Shown here one piece after another: positions 20,703-29,713 of a stretch of DNA of 64,000 nucleotides (within the stretch, counting starts at the first letter, position 1; every line of letters starts with the position of its first letter). The position numbers and the translations under genes are program-made. The notes under the pieces are model-generated. The model saw nothing but the letters and a program-made list of their open reading frames with translations. It was not told where the DNA came from and did no database searches. Source of the stretch: Usnea hakonensis. Its lineage: Eukaryota; Ascomycota; Lecanoromycetes; Lecanorales; Parmeliaceae. The stretch lies in contig BLJB01000201.1 in NCBI GenBank assembly GCA_013423325.1, positions 124,001 to 188,000 of the forward strand, written 5' to 3'.

Positions 20703-21389
20703 ATGTACGACAATCATCTCCGCCATCTAAAAGATCGAATCACAACCCCTCTCTGTCAAATCCTCCCCTCAGGAATCACCCCAAACCACATAACACTAGC
20801 CGCCTTCATCTCAGGCCTACTTGCAGTAAGCACCGCCGCCATCCCGACCTCCCCATCAAACCGCCAGTGGCCACTTACATTCTGGCTCCTCAATCGTCTC
20901 CTCGATGGCGCCGACGGCACATTAGCACGCGCCCGAGGCACAGCGACCGCCCTCGGCGGCTTTCTCGACCTCCTTGGCGATTTCATCATTTATTCCCTCA
21001 TCCCGCCCATGGTGGCACATGGTCAAGAAAGGAGACTAGCGGACGCCGTAGACCATTCTGTTGCGCCCGTGGAGGTGGTGGATTGGAGAGCCGTCGCGAT
21101 GCTGGAAGGCACGTTCCATATTAACAATTTTGTGCTGTTTTATATCAGTGCTGTTGTTTCGGCGAAGATGGACGGTGAGCTGACGAGCGTTTCTATGCGG
21201 CCGGCGTTGATTGAGGGTCTGGAGAGTGGCTTGATCTTTACGGCGATGTTCGTTTGGCCGCAGTACTTGACTATGTTGTGCTGGGGAATGAGCGTTGCGG
21301 TGATCGTAGGGATTGCACAAAGGGTTTATTTCGTTATCCCACCGTTGAGGCGCTTAGATCAGCGTTCGGGAAATCAGAAGATGTCATGA
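20703..21389 (+). CDS. CDP-alcohol phosphatidyltransferase family protein
   Basis: Single exon, 228 residues, starting MYDNHLRHLKDRI. The full family signature D-x2-DG-x2-AR-x8-G-x3-D-x3-D is present: LDGADGTLAR from about residue 68, then GFLDLLGD. All four metal-binding acidic residues are kept. The substrate entry segment GITPNHITLAAF lies before helix 1. Several hydrophobic helices follow. Expected reaction: transfer of a phosphoalcohol from a CDP-alcohol to a lipid or alcohol, releasing CMP, in an ER or mitochondrial membrane. The length and LPSGITPNHIT motif resemble small bacterial-type members rather than Pgs1, Pis1 or Cho1, so the product is uncertain. Confidence 0.87.
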   Translation: MYDNHLRHLKDRITTPLCQILPSGITPNHITLAAFISGLLAVSTAAIPTSPSNRQWPLTFWLLNRLLDGADGTLARARGTATALGGFLDLLGDFIIYSLIPPMVAHGQERRLADAVDHSVAPVEVVDWRAVAMLEGTFHINNFVLFYISAVVSAKMDGELTSVSMRPALIEGLESGLIFTAMFVWPQYLTMLCWGMSVAVIVGIAQRVYFVIPPLRRLDQRSGNQKMS

Positions 21390-21525
21390 TTACAGATAAG
21401 TTATAGCATTTAAAGTTCGTGGTATTGTATTCTATCATAGGCTCCCGATATACCGTTAGAACTGCAAGCTATCACAGCAAATGAGAGTTCCCGCCTTTGT
21501 ATTCAAGATTTCCTGATGGCGGTAT

Positions 21526-23143
21526 CTACGTGAAGACCAAACTGGTAACGAAAAGCGCTATTACGAGGCAACCTAACAGCATTACAAACGCACCATATGA
21601 CATCTTCCTCGTCCACGACATCTCTCCTTGTTGCACATAATCGCCTTGTATATCTTGCCGGACCTTTCTAACACAAACGAGAAATCCAACACCAGCAAGC
21701 CAATATCCAAGAGGAATCAAGACAGCTAAAACGATGCGGACGCTCTTGACATATCCTTCGCTGTCTACATCGATATTCCGCAACGCGAGGGCCATTATCT
21801 GCGGCCCAGTGGAGTACATCAAAACAAGAGTGCTCATGTAGATGGATAAACCAAAGGTCTTGTACTGTGGAGGTAAAAGTAGAACGAGTAACGAGTTGAA
21901 AGCTCCTAGCCAGGTCTCGGCTGTGAGGTAGGCAGCGCTCATAGCGCCGTAAAGAATAGTAGTGCCTCTCGACTCATCCCCTCCTGCAGCAGTCTTAGAG
22001 AAGATCATGAGAACAACAAAAACGCTTGAAATCATGCCACCAAATGCAGTCATAAATAGAGGCGTGACAACAGTCCTGCGTGAGAGAAATGATGATGTTA
22101 GGCCTCCGGCCACAACGGAGAAGGATCCGACCACACCAACAATGATGCCATAATTTGAAAGAAGATTGGTCTGAGTGGGATAGATAGAAGAGAGATAACC
22201 AGGCATGTAGTAACCAAACACATTGCCTGAGAGCTGTCGGAAGCCAGCAGAAATTGTGAGTAGCCAGAATGAGCGCATCCGCAGCACATGATTGAGAGTT
22301 GCCACGAAATCTTTTTTGGCGGTATGAGCATTTCTGGGGCTTTCAATCTCAAAGCAATCTTCTCCTTGCTGCAGAGAGGTTTGTCGGGCAGGTTCTTGAA
22401 TAACTATACGGATGAGTATAGCAACTACCAGTCCAACTATTCCAATGGCTTTCATGGCAGTATTCCATGGCGTGTCCGTCTTCTTGAATGCAGTCGCAAT
22501 CTGGGCACTGATAGCCTCTCCAACATAGACGCCCACGTAGAGAACGCTATTGTCGAATTAACGGTCTTCGGACACTGCCCGCAGAGTACGAGTATTACCT
22601 TTCAGCCAAGAAGACCCATTTCTTCCCGACCAGATCGCTGATTAGGCTAACACTCAGGGCCTCAACTGGGGCTTGGCCAATCCCCATCCCGATTCTTGCC
22701 AGCAAAATTTGCCAGAAATTGCGGCTCAAGCCCTGAAATATCACACACAAGCTCCACCAGACGGCGGAAACAGACAGTATCCATATTCGATTGGCAGTGT
22801 AGTCGGCCAGGTACGCGACAGGAATGGCGAGAAGGGCGTAGACGATGCCGGTTGCATATCCAGAGAGAATGCCATATTCGGACAAGGTTATGTTGAGAGA
22901 GGATGTAACATCGGATTGGAAATAGGACAGGATGAATTTATCGTACTGGGCTAGGAAATAGTTGGTGAATAGCAGGGCCACGGCGATTGAGACTCGCCAT
23001 AATGGCACTAAAGGTCTGCGTACAAGCACACGTTGGTTTCGTCTCCGTGAAGATTCGGGTAGATGCGGGAGAGGCGATGAGGGACGGGCCACGACTTCGA
23101 TGTCATCAACACCTTCTGCATGGCCCTTGGAATCAAAATCCAT
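21526..23143 (-). CDS. MFS transporter, spinster-like
   Basis: Exons 23143-22599 and 22546-21526 (52-base gtaata-tag intron, giving FLAESVLYVGVYVGEA at the join) encode 521 residues. The first in-frame ATG is MDFDSKGHAEG. A polar N-terminal tail precedes about twelve helices: helix 1 has NYFLAQYDKFILSYF, helix 2 SGYATGIVYALLAIPVAYLAD, helix 4 the arginine ARIGMGIGQAPVEA, and helix 5 SVLYVGVYVGEAISA. This order, with GIGQAP and a Tyr-rich helix 5, matches spinster-type MFS proteins, which in animals move lysolipids or sphingolipid phosphates. Placement next to three lipid-related genes fits, but substrate is inference. Confidence 0.85.
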
Positions 23144-23378
23144 CTTGGGAATCGTTGTCAACGTTGATGTCGCTCCCAGTCATCTGCGGTACGGCCCCGG
23201 TACGGACTGGATAAAAAATATATCATGAGGCGACCATTGGGGACTCGGGGCACATTAATAGGCTATGGAATCAATACTTCCACGTTGTACAGTGATGTGG
23301 AATCATATTGGACCCCTGTTGAGGTTAAGTGTGGGAACCATTTTCTGTAGCGGTAGAAATCATACCCCGCGTTCTTGA

Positions 23379-23386
23379 TGACGTCA
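23379..23386. promoter_or_regulatory. CRE palindrome TGACGTCA
   Basis: Exact ATF/CREB-type bZIP site, 236 bases upstream of the transporter start and 129 bases upstream of the small protein start. Confidence 0.5.
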
Positions 23387-23430
23387 TTTATTTTGACGAC
23401 TCACGAGGCAAAGGATGATAAAGTAAAGTA

Positions 23431-23446
23431 GCTAAAGTACTTTAGC
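23431..23446. promoter_or_regulatory. Perfect 16-base palindrome GCTAAAGTACTTTAGC
   Basis: Self-complementary over all 16 bases, 69 bases before the CxxC protein start. Possible dimer-binding site; factor unknown. Confidence 0.35.
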
Positions 23447-23514
23447 ATACCATTTTGCAAATCAATCATCACCTAACCCGCTTCTCTCCAAATCATTTTT
23501 GGCCAAAACACATT

Positions 23515-24005
23515 ATGACGGCTCACATTTACATCATCTACAATGCTGATTCTACCGCCTTGGGCAAGATCAAATATGCCTGCACCAAAGTCATGTCATC
23601 CTCATCAGATCCCCCCTGCTCAGCTTGCGACTTGACACACAACGGACTTCATCTTACCGAGACTGCTCAGTGGTCTGCAGCCAAGAGGAGGATTGGAGGG
23701 GCAGAGGTCCAGCAACTTCATCGGGATGAGCTGAGCGTTGAGGTGAGCAGGTGCACATTGATATCAGAACACAGGATCGCAAAAATCTGATGGTAACATT
23801 CTAGCTGAAACAATTCATCCATTCGGAGAAGCTGGAACTTCCCGTTGTGCTTGGACAAGAAACGGGGGAAGGGACCTTGAAGATCCTGATGACAAAGGGG
23901 GAATTAAGTCTTTGCAGCAAGGATCATGAGAGGTTTCTAGCTTCTTTGCAGAAGAATGCTTCCGATCAGAGTATCACGCTTGATATCCAGAGCAAGGAAA
24001 AGTAA
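23515..24005 (+). CDS. Small conserved protein of unknown function with CSAC motif
   Basis: Exons 23515-23742 and 23805-24005 (gtgagc-tag intron) give 142 residues starting MTAHIYIIYNADSTALGKIKY. It has a redox- or metal-type CSAC motif at about residue 36-39 followed by LTHNGLHLTET, then VQQLHRDEL and an ELPVVLG strand. The pattern resembles a small uncharacterised family found in bacteria and fungi; I do not recognise a function. No signal peptide or membrane segment. It is divergent from the spinster-like transporter. Without the intron the frame would stop after about 90 codons, and the second exon supplies a well-formed Lys/Glu-rich C-terminus. Confidence 0.7.
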
Positions 24006-24130
24006 ATTAATGAGAGAAAATGTTCCCCTTCGTCTCTTCTCCTATTTACTGGAGTCGCCAGTCTTTTGTCTTCCACCGAGTCACCGTTGCGAGAAGCCAC
24101 GTGCTATACGATGCTAGAGCGCGCTAGGAG

Positions 24131-24200
24131 TACTCGTCATCCCCTACCTACCTAGTAATGCAATGCACTGGGTTATGCAATTTTAGGGTTAGGCCCGCTC
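24131..24200 (+). repeat. Diverged copy of the outer element's terminus
   Basis: The order TACTCGT, AATGCA, CTGGG, TATGCA, TTAGGGTTAGG in this stretch matches the outer transposon's terminal repeat (see 24244-26707) in the same orientation, with many substitutions and indels. Likely the end of an older related insertion. Confidence 0.45.
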
Positions 24201-24247
24201 AGTTAGCAAATCGAATTTCCGGAGAAATTTTTCAGATCTAATACTCG

Positions 24248-24277
24248 TACGGAGGTTGACACCAAAAGTCCTGGGAA
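24248..24277 (+). repeat. Left terminal inverted repeat of the Tc1/mariner element
   Basis: Exact complement of 25956-25985, starting with the TA target dinucleotide. Confidence 0.9.
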
Positions 24278-24340
24278 CGCGCTAAATCTCTTGGCATTCT
24301 TGGCATTTCTTGGCATTGTTCTGAATATCTTCATTATTTA

Positions 24341-25684
24341 CTATTGACCCCTTAAGTAGTTACGAATATATGCATTCGCCCTGTCAGTTGAATTGTATGG
24401 CCGTATATCACCTCCTTCACGGCCCTCCCGGTACTCGTTACCCCCCCGAAGCCGAATCACCTCCTCAATATGCCTCGGTATTCGTTCGATCCATGACTGA
24501 ATCCTCTTTTGGGAAAGATTCTCCCAGCAACGAGTCCAAGCCTTTTCAGCCTCCTTACGAGTCCTCGGTATACCCTTTTTGGTAGTTTCGCGCTTTATCT
24601 ATGGCCAACAAGGCTCAATCATGTTGAGATCTGGCGAATTCCCACACCACATTAGACGAAGGATATCCATTTCCATGAAGACCGGGTCTTGAAATTTTGA
24701 CGCATATGCCGGGGCCTTATCCTCCATTACTAGTGTATCAGGCCGTTCCAGTTTACACTCTTGTGCGAACTTGAGAAGCTTAGGGATTAGGACCTGTTTT
24801 TGGTAACGATACCAGGTAATTCCCCCTTTCTTCCCCGAAATAGTGATCTTACCGGTTTCGGCAGTAAACTTCCACTGAGGCTGCTTACCAGGTGGATTCC
24901 GGAGGCCCATAAGGCGTATACGAGTCTCTAACTCCCATGCTTCCCTCGCTTCCGGCTCGAGAAGGGCGTTCATTCGGTCCAAATCAGCCTGGCATACCCT
25001 TTTTTCAGCTGCAGTCTCGGGTTTCCAGACATGACATGGCCCCTTTTTGTCGTACGAGAAGCAGCCCCAAAACATGAACTCCATTACCTTGATATAACGA
25101 CGCCGTACACAATTCTGAGCGTAGATCTCGCCTGGTTGACGCCATTGCCGAATCTTTCCCCTCCGAGAGTTCAAGACTACACTCGTTTCGTCACTCCAAA
25201 TCACCTTTTTCCAGTCCTCCACAGTCCAGTCCTTGTACCGCAAAGCGAACTGGTATCGGGCCTCTTTCATGGCCTCTGTAAGGGACGGTTTTTTGGTGGT
25301 CTTGCAAGGCCGGAATCCATTACGCCGGAGAACACGGAGAACGGTAGTTGATGAAAGGCCTTGTTCGGCTGCTAACATGGAAGAGGTCTTTTCACGGCTG
25401 TAACGATCCTTCCGAATAGCTGCTAGAATGGCATCCTCAACCCCCTGTGTAATGACTGTGGGACGACCGGATCTAGGTGCGTCTGTGACGTACGAAGTAA
25501 GGAGCTTTTTGGACTGCAATGGATCATAACCACGCTCCCGGGCCTATGCCTTAAGACGATAGATTGAAGACTTCGAGATCTCAGTAATTGCAGTGATGAT
25601 TTTATGGGCGATTCCATATTCAGCGAGAGCAAGTGCTTGCATTCGAGTACCGTCATCGTGATTGACGCTCTGTGCATTCGGCAT
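24341..25684 (-). pseudogene. Tc1/mariner (DDE) transposase, disabled by two stop codons
   Basis: A 448-codon frame from ATG 25684 to TAG 24341-24343 is intact apart from two internal TAG codons at 25546-25544 and 24601-24599. Order: an N-terminal helix-turn-helix (ALALAEYGIAHKII, SKSSIYRLKA), a second DNA-binding part with RSGRPTVIT, and a DDE catalytic core with WSDETSVVL, VMEDKAPAY and NSPDLNMIEPCW. The second acidic motif normally reads EDNAPxH; here Lys and Tyr replace Asn and His. Both stops and the His-to-Tyr change are explained by C-to-T changes at CpA on one strand, the mark of repeat-induced point mutation. The element cannot move by itself. Confidence 0.88.
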
Positions 25685-25685
25685 T

Positions 25686-25726
25686 GATGGGGAGAAGGAT
25701 AGGGAGAAGGATGGGGAGAAGGATGG
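25686..25726 (+). repeat. 12-base tandem repeat, about 3.4 copies
   Basis: Unit GATGGGGAGAAG repeated directly upstream of the transposase start, with one base change in the second copy. Confidence 0.7.
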
Positions 25727-25955
25727 AAAGACATGGCCGAAATGGCCTTGGTAGCCTCATATTTAGACTGCTTTCCCCCTTTTTCTCTTGCGCATTTGCG
25801 TGTGCATTGACAAATTCTCGAAACCATGTCGTCGCAAGTATGCATGTGCTCTTTTACCATGTAAATTTGTATGTAAAGCACAGCCGAATATGCAAAGCAA
25901 TGACATTTTTTTGAGAAGTATGGCTCAGCCCTACCGTGGACCCCTTTTCTTGGCA

Positions 25956-25985
25956 TTCCCAGGACTTTTGGTGTCAACCTCCGTA
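25956..25985 (-). repeat. Right terminal inverted repeat of the Tc1/mariner element
   Basis: Exact complement of 24248-24277, ending with TA. Confidence 0.9.
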
Positions 25986-26071
25986 TTCACCCGGAAATGC
26001 ACCATCCTGGGATATGCACCATTAGGGTTAGGGCTTCCCACCAGAATTTGGTGATACTCTCTGCAATGGCA

Positions 26072-26282
26072 ATGGTAATGCTTCAGGCATGGTAATTTGA
26101 ATGCTTCATGTATGGTAATTTGAATGCTTCAGGCATGGTAATTTGAATGCTTCAGGCATGGTAATTTGAATGCTTCTCACATGGCCATTTGAATGCTTCA
26201 GGCATGGTAATTTGAATGCTTCTCACATGGCCATTTGCATGCTTCAGGCATAGTAATTTGCATGCTTCTCACATGGCCATTT
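26072..26282 (+). repeat. 23-base tandem repeat inside the outer element, about nine units
   Basis: Unit ATGGTAATTTGAATGCTTCA plus GGC, starting at 26089, 26112, 26135, 26158, 26181, 26204, 26227, 26250 and 26273. From 26181 the units alternate between ATGGCC/GGC and ATGGTA/CAC forms, so a 46-base two-unit block was also duplicated. Confidence 0.88.
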
Positions 26283-26707
26283 CTTGGAAATTGACTCATA
26301 TATAACAGTACTCCACGAAACCTAACAACACCACTATGGTACAGTGGTTAACACCCCAAAAAGACACCCTGGGCCTCAAGAGCATACCCACCCCCCTGTC
26401 TCATAGTATCGGACTACCTATATTAGATAATAACGTTATCATTAAGTTAAGGACGGCGATGTGCGAGGGGGAAGTTATTAGGAGCATCTGGAGTGGTAAT
26501 TAGCCCTGTATTGCCTTATAATTTCAGAATTAGAACACTCGCAAATATAGTGTACGGTCGTAATATTCACAGTCATATTGCCGGCTATAGAGCTCAATTG
26601 TATATAGAATAACAAGGTAGGAGGCTCGAATATGTGTTATCTACTAGGGAAAGCCCTAGCCCTAATGGTGCATATCCCAGGATGGTGCATTTCCGGGTGA
26701 ATACGAG

Positions 26708-27241
26708 TAGGCTTCTTATCATCCTTATCGCCGTTATCCCTCTTTTCCTCTTTCTCCTCCCTCTTCATATTCTCGAGGTTCTCAAGTTTGGACATATTGA
26801 CGATATATTAAGTCTACAGGTGATTACTCAGATCTGAATGAAATATTAAGAATCTCGAAGGAGAGTCTGGACAATTTACGTCAATAAGGTCGACTAAGGT
26901 ACACATTACGCGGTTAGAATGCCAAGACTTTGGAAGACTATAACCGGGCTAGGTGAGTGGACATGTCCAATCACTAGTCAACTTCGCCTTATGTGGCGTT
27001 CTGAGGACGGGCTGGATGGAAGAACACCTTTTATCTTTGCTTGTCTCCACTACGCATGCCCAGGTGCTCTCTCTTCACAGCTCTACTTTCTGTATACTAC
27101 CGCTCTGTTGTTCTCAAGCGCCGACAGCCCAGTTTCCTGAGGCCAAAAGTGCACTAATTAAGGTACACGTACCGCGTGGCCAGATGATCCTTGCTTTGTC
27201 ATGGTGCCTTGCGCTTCACCACTTGAACGCTCGCCGCAAGG
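26708..27241. other. Intergenic region before the ankyrin gene
   Basis: 534 bases with short frames only; likely promoter and 5' UTR of the ankyrin gene, directly right of the transposon border. Confidence 0.4.
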
Positions 27242-29416
27242 ATGACCGACCCACTTTCAATCACCGCAAGCACGATCGCTATTCTTGGAACCCTCAGAGC
27301 GGCGAAAAAGAGTATCGATGTCTTGAGAGAGCTTCGACACGCCCCTGACATAGTCCTCGCTTTAGTCAATGAACTTTCAGAATTTCAGCTTTGCTTGGAA
27401 CGGTTACACCAGCTATCTGATGCCAAGTCATACGACGAAAGCTTTCGTGAGAGCCTGCAAAAGCTCTTGAAACAATGCACAACGGCCGTTAAGGAGACAC
27501 TTGACCTCATTGATGACAAGGTATCGCTTTTTCGGAAGATCGGGAACTTCTCTGAGGATAACGCTGAGCGTCTTGGGTGGCTATTCTCCAAAGGCACGAT
27601 CAGGGTACACCAAGAGCGACTGCAGCAGCTGCGCTGCCAGCTACTAACGATATTGAGCTCCACAATTGTCTCACATTCCATCAAATCTCGTGTGGAGATT
27701 GAGAAGATTGAGACTACTACCCAGAGATTATACGAGCGGGTGGACGCACTTGACGCCAACGTCAACGCCTCGAAACAAGTCATTGTGCAAGGATTCATGG
27801 CGACGGACCAGAATCTCAGGTCACTTCAAGAACAACTCGGCTATGGAATTCGAGGCTCAAGGCAGACCGATGTAGTTCGAATGACTGTATCAACAAACCC
27901 TGGGTTTCAAGATTGTGGTCCATACTGCGACTGCCCGTGCCACCGAGATCAGACCGTTGCACACGCACAATCTCCTCGCTTGCTCGACCAAGTAATCGGA
28001 TCCCTTTTCCTTGGCTACTCGGCTACACCAACCTTTACACCTCAATGTGTTATGACCTGCCACCGCCGCGCGTCCAAGAAGCGTATCCGTATCTCGTACT
28101 TCTTCCCGGCTTGGTTTTACTGGCGGGCCATCAATGCGGCCGTGAGTTTCTCCGACTTAGGACCAGATTTGATTATACGTATGCCCAGGGCCGTGCCAAC
28201 AGACTGGAAGATATTTGGCCGGGCTTACAACAACGAAATTCCCACCTTGCGTCAGCTGCTTATCACTAAACAAGCTGCCCCTACAGATACTGATGCTTTT
28301 TCTGGTCAGACATCGTTGCATCAGGCTGCTTTTACGGGCGCAATAGAATCGTGCCAGATTCTAATCCACGCTGGCGCCGATCCGCACGCAGAAGACAAGT
28401 CTCGGCAGACACCGTATCAGATGGCCTGGTCGCACATATTGAGCAACGACCTCGGCGACGAGACAAGCCAGAAGCTTCGAGAGCTCTTCACTGACACTGG
28501 CCATTTGGATGAATGGACTTTGAGCACATTGCACCGCATCGTGCTTGGCTTTATCGTGACGACATTAGACGCGCAAGCCTTGGCGTGGAGCCAATCAGAC
28601 ATTAATACAGTTGACAGCCATGGACGGACTGCACTGTTCTGGGCAGCTGCTCGCAAGGATATTCAGAAAGTTGAGTTCCTTTTAAAGCACGGGGCCGATC
28701 CGACCATCAGGACGTTCGACGGAGAAACAGCCATCCACGCGGCAGCCAAGTCGGGCGGTGAGCATATAATTCGTCGGCTGATAGCCTATGGCGCCAATGT
28801 TAATACCCGAGACAAGAATGACAAGCTTCCCTTGCACCAGGCATGCTCCTATGATCGGCATATCGAATACCTTTTGCAGCTGGGCTCAGATTTTTCCGTT
28901 CGGGATTGCCATTCTCGGCCAGCAATGTGGTATGCGGCTGAAAGGAATTCGTTTGACAACTTCCATGCGTTGCTTCGTCGGAACGTTGATCTGGACTCCC
29001 AAGATAATGCCGGATGGTCGCCTTTACACGTGAATATTGAGAAGAATCAATGTAAGATGGCCAATTTGCTCATCGCGAATGGCGCAAACACCGCTCTACT
29101 CACGAGAGATGGACGAAGTGTGCTGCATTTTGGGGCCGAGTTTGGAAATACAGGGACACTCAACATGCTTTATCAGGCGCCATTGATCGGTGTAGATCTG
29201 AAGACGAAGGATGCGGATGGCCGTACGGCGCAGCAGATGGCCGCAAGAAGACGCGCTGCGGCCGAGGCTGCGGGATCAGAATTAGGCGAGGATTGGGATC
29301 AAGCATTTGAGAAACTGCTTATAAAAGTGGCATCGAGCAATGTCGAAGCGAATGAGGCTGAGCAATTAGAAGATGACGGGGAAGACTCATTCCTAGATGC
29401 GCAAGAATCGATTTGA
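27242..29416 (+). CDS. Ankyrin-repeat protein with fungal STAND-like N-terminal domain
   Basis: Single exon, 724 residues. The start MTDPLSITASTIAILGTLRAA resembles the N-terminal helical domain of fungal STAND/NLR proteins, followed by long helices to about residue 215. A Cys/His cluster CGPYCDCPCH (about 226-235) and FFPAWFYWRAI form the linker typical of this fungal ankyrin family. About six ankyrin repeats fill residues 350-660 (SGQTSLHQAAFTGAIESCQ, HGRTALFWAAARKDI, GETAIHAAAKSGG, AGWSPLHVNIEKN, DGRSVLHFGAE). The tail is acidic. There is no NACHT or NB-ARC domain between sensor and effector parts. Such proteins are often linked to heterokaryon incompatibility or other non-self responses; role here is inferred from architecture. 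It stands 300 bases before a TPR gene on the same strand and next to transposons. Confidence 0.82.
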   Translation: MTDPLSITASTIAILGTLRAAKKSIDVLRELRHAPDIVLALVNELSEFQLCLERLHQLSDAKSYDESFRESLQKLLKQCTTAVKETLDLIDDKVSLFRKIGNFSEDNAERLGWLFSKGTIRVHQERLQQLRCQLLTILSSTIVSHSIKSRVEIEKIETTTQRLYERVDALDANVNASKQVIVQGFMATDQNLRSLQEQLGYGIRGSRQTDVVRMTVSTNPGFQDCGPYCDCPCHRDQTVAHAQSPRLLDQVIGSLFLGYSATPTFTPQCVMTCHRRASKKRIRISYFFPAWFYWRAINAAVSFSDLGPDLIIRMPRAVPTDWKIFGRAYNNEIPTLRQLLITKQAAPTDTDAFSGQTSLHQAAFTGAIESCQILIHAGADPHAEDKSRQTPYQMAWSHILSNDLGDETSQKLRELFTDTGHLDEWTLSTLHRIVLGFIVTTLDAQALAWSQSDINTVDSHGRTALFWAAARKDIQKVEFLLKHGADPTIRTFDGETAIHAAAKSGGEHIIRRLIAYGANVNTRDKNDKLPLHQACSYDRHIEYLLQLGSDFSVRDCHSRPAMWYAAERNSFDNFHALLRRNVDLDSQDNAGWSPLHVNIEKNQCKMANLLIANGANTALLTRDGRSVLHFGAEFGNTGTLNMLYQAPLIGVDLKTKDADGRTAQQMAARRRAAAEAAGSELGEDWDQAFEKLLIKVASSNVEANEAEQLEDDGEDSFLDAQESI

Positions 29417-29713
29417 TCTCTCACACGTAGGTAAAGAAGCAGCATCGTCTCGGGACGACATCTTGAGTTACTGACCGAAGTATTCAGGATTGGAGATGAT
29501 CCCAGAGAATCTCAACACTTGCTCATCCTTTATTACACGTTATCGTGGAAGGCTTTCTCCGGGAGCGCGGCAATTATCTTCGATCTTGTGGCCCTATGAT
29601 ACGGAAACTACTTTTTCTGAGATCGGGAGCCTTCGTATCCTTGCTCATGATCGTTCTCTTAATGCTGTTTAGCTTTGATGGTTTGATATCTGGATGTTGA
29701 TTTTGGTTTACAG
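29417..29713. other. Gap between ankyrin and TPR genes; may hold the TPR 5' exon
   Basis: A 60-codon frame (29490-29672) begins with ATG but does not join in phase to the TPR exon with any usual donor. Confidence 0.3.

Larger units (their letters stand above)
23144..23514. promoter_or_regulatory. Divergent promoter of the spinster-like transporter and the CxxC protein
   Basis: 371 bases between outward-facing genes, with a CRE palindrome and a 16-base palindrome listed separately. Confidence 0.55.
24248..25985 (-). mobile_element. Tc1/mariner-type transposon inserted in the outer element's terminal repeat
   Basis: Perfect terminal inverted repeats of 30 bases including the flanking TA: 24248-24277 (TACGGAGGTTGACACC and on) and 25956-25985. 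TA at both outer borders is the duplicated target. Removing the element restores TACTCG-TA-TTCACCC, identical to the outer element's other end, which fixes the insertion point to the base. It contains one decayed transposase gene on the minus strand. Confidence 0.9.
24244..26707. mobile_element. Outer TA-flanked transposon (non-autonomous), split by a Tc1/mariner insertion
   Basis: Both ends carry the same terminal inverted repeat of about 58 bases, starting CTCGTATTCACCCGG. The left copy is 24244-24249 continued at 25986-26037; the right copy is the complement of about 26652-26707. Across the length I see one T/C mismatch. Both ends abut TA (24242-24243 and 26708-26709), the expected target duplication. 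Without the inserted mariner element it is about 730 bases. It holds no coding frame, only the 23-base tandem repeat and AT-rich DNA. It is best described as a MITE-like element mobilised by a TA-specific transposase. Confidence 0.75.

Noticed and set aside
24181..24195. TTAGGG-like units suggesting internal telomeric repeats
   Set aside because: Only one or two units each, explained by the conserved transposon terminus containing TTAGGGTTAGG.
24185..24215. tRNA A-box-like GCTCAGTTAGC
   Set aside because: No matching B-box, acceptor stem or anticodon arm around it; it lies in the old transposon terminus.
26072..26282. CRISPR-like array
   Set aside because: Units are contiguous without unique spacers, inside a eukaryotic transposon; it is a tandem repeat.
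26335..26360. tRNA/SINE-like ATGGTACAGTGGTTAAC in the outer element
   Set aside because: Fits an A-box loosely, but no B-box follows at the right distance and no cloverleaf can be drawn.
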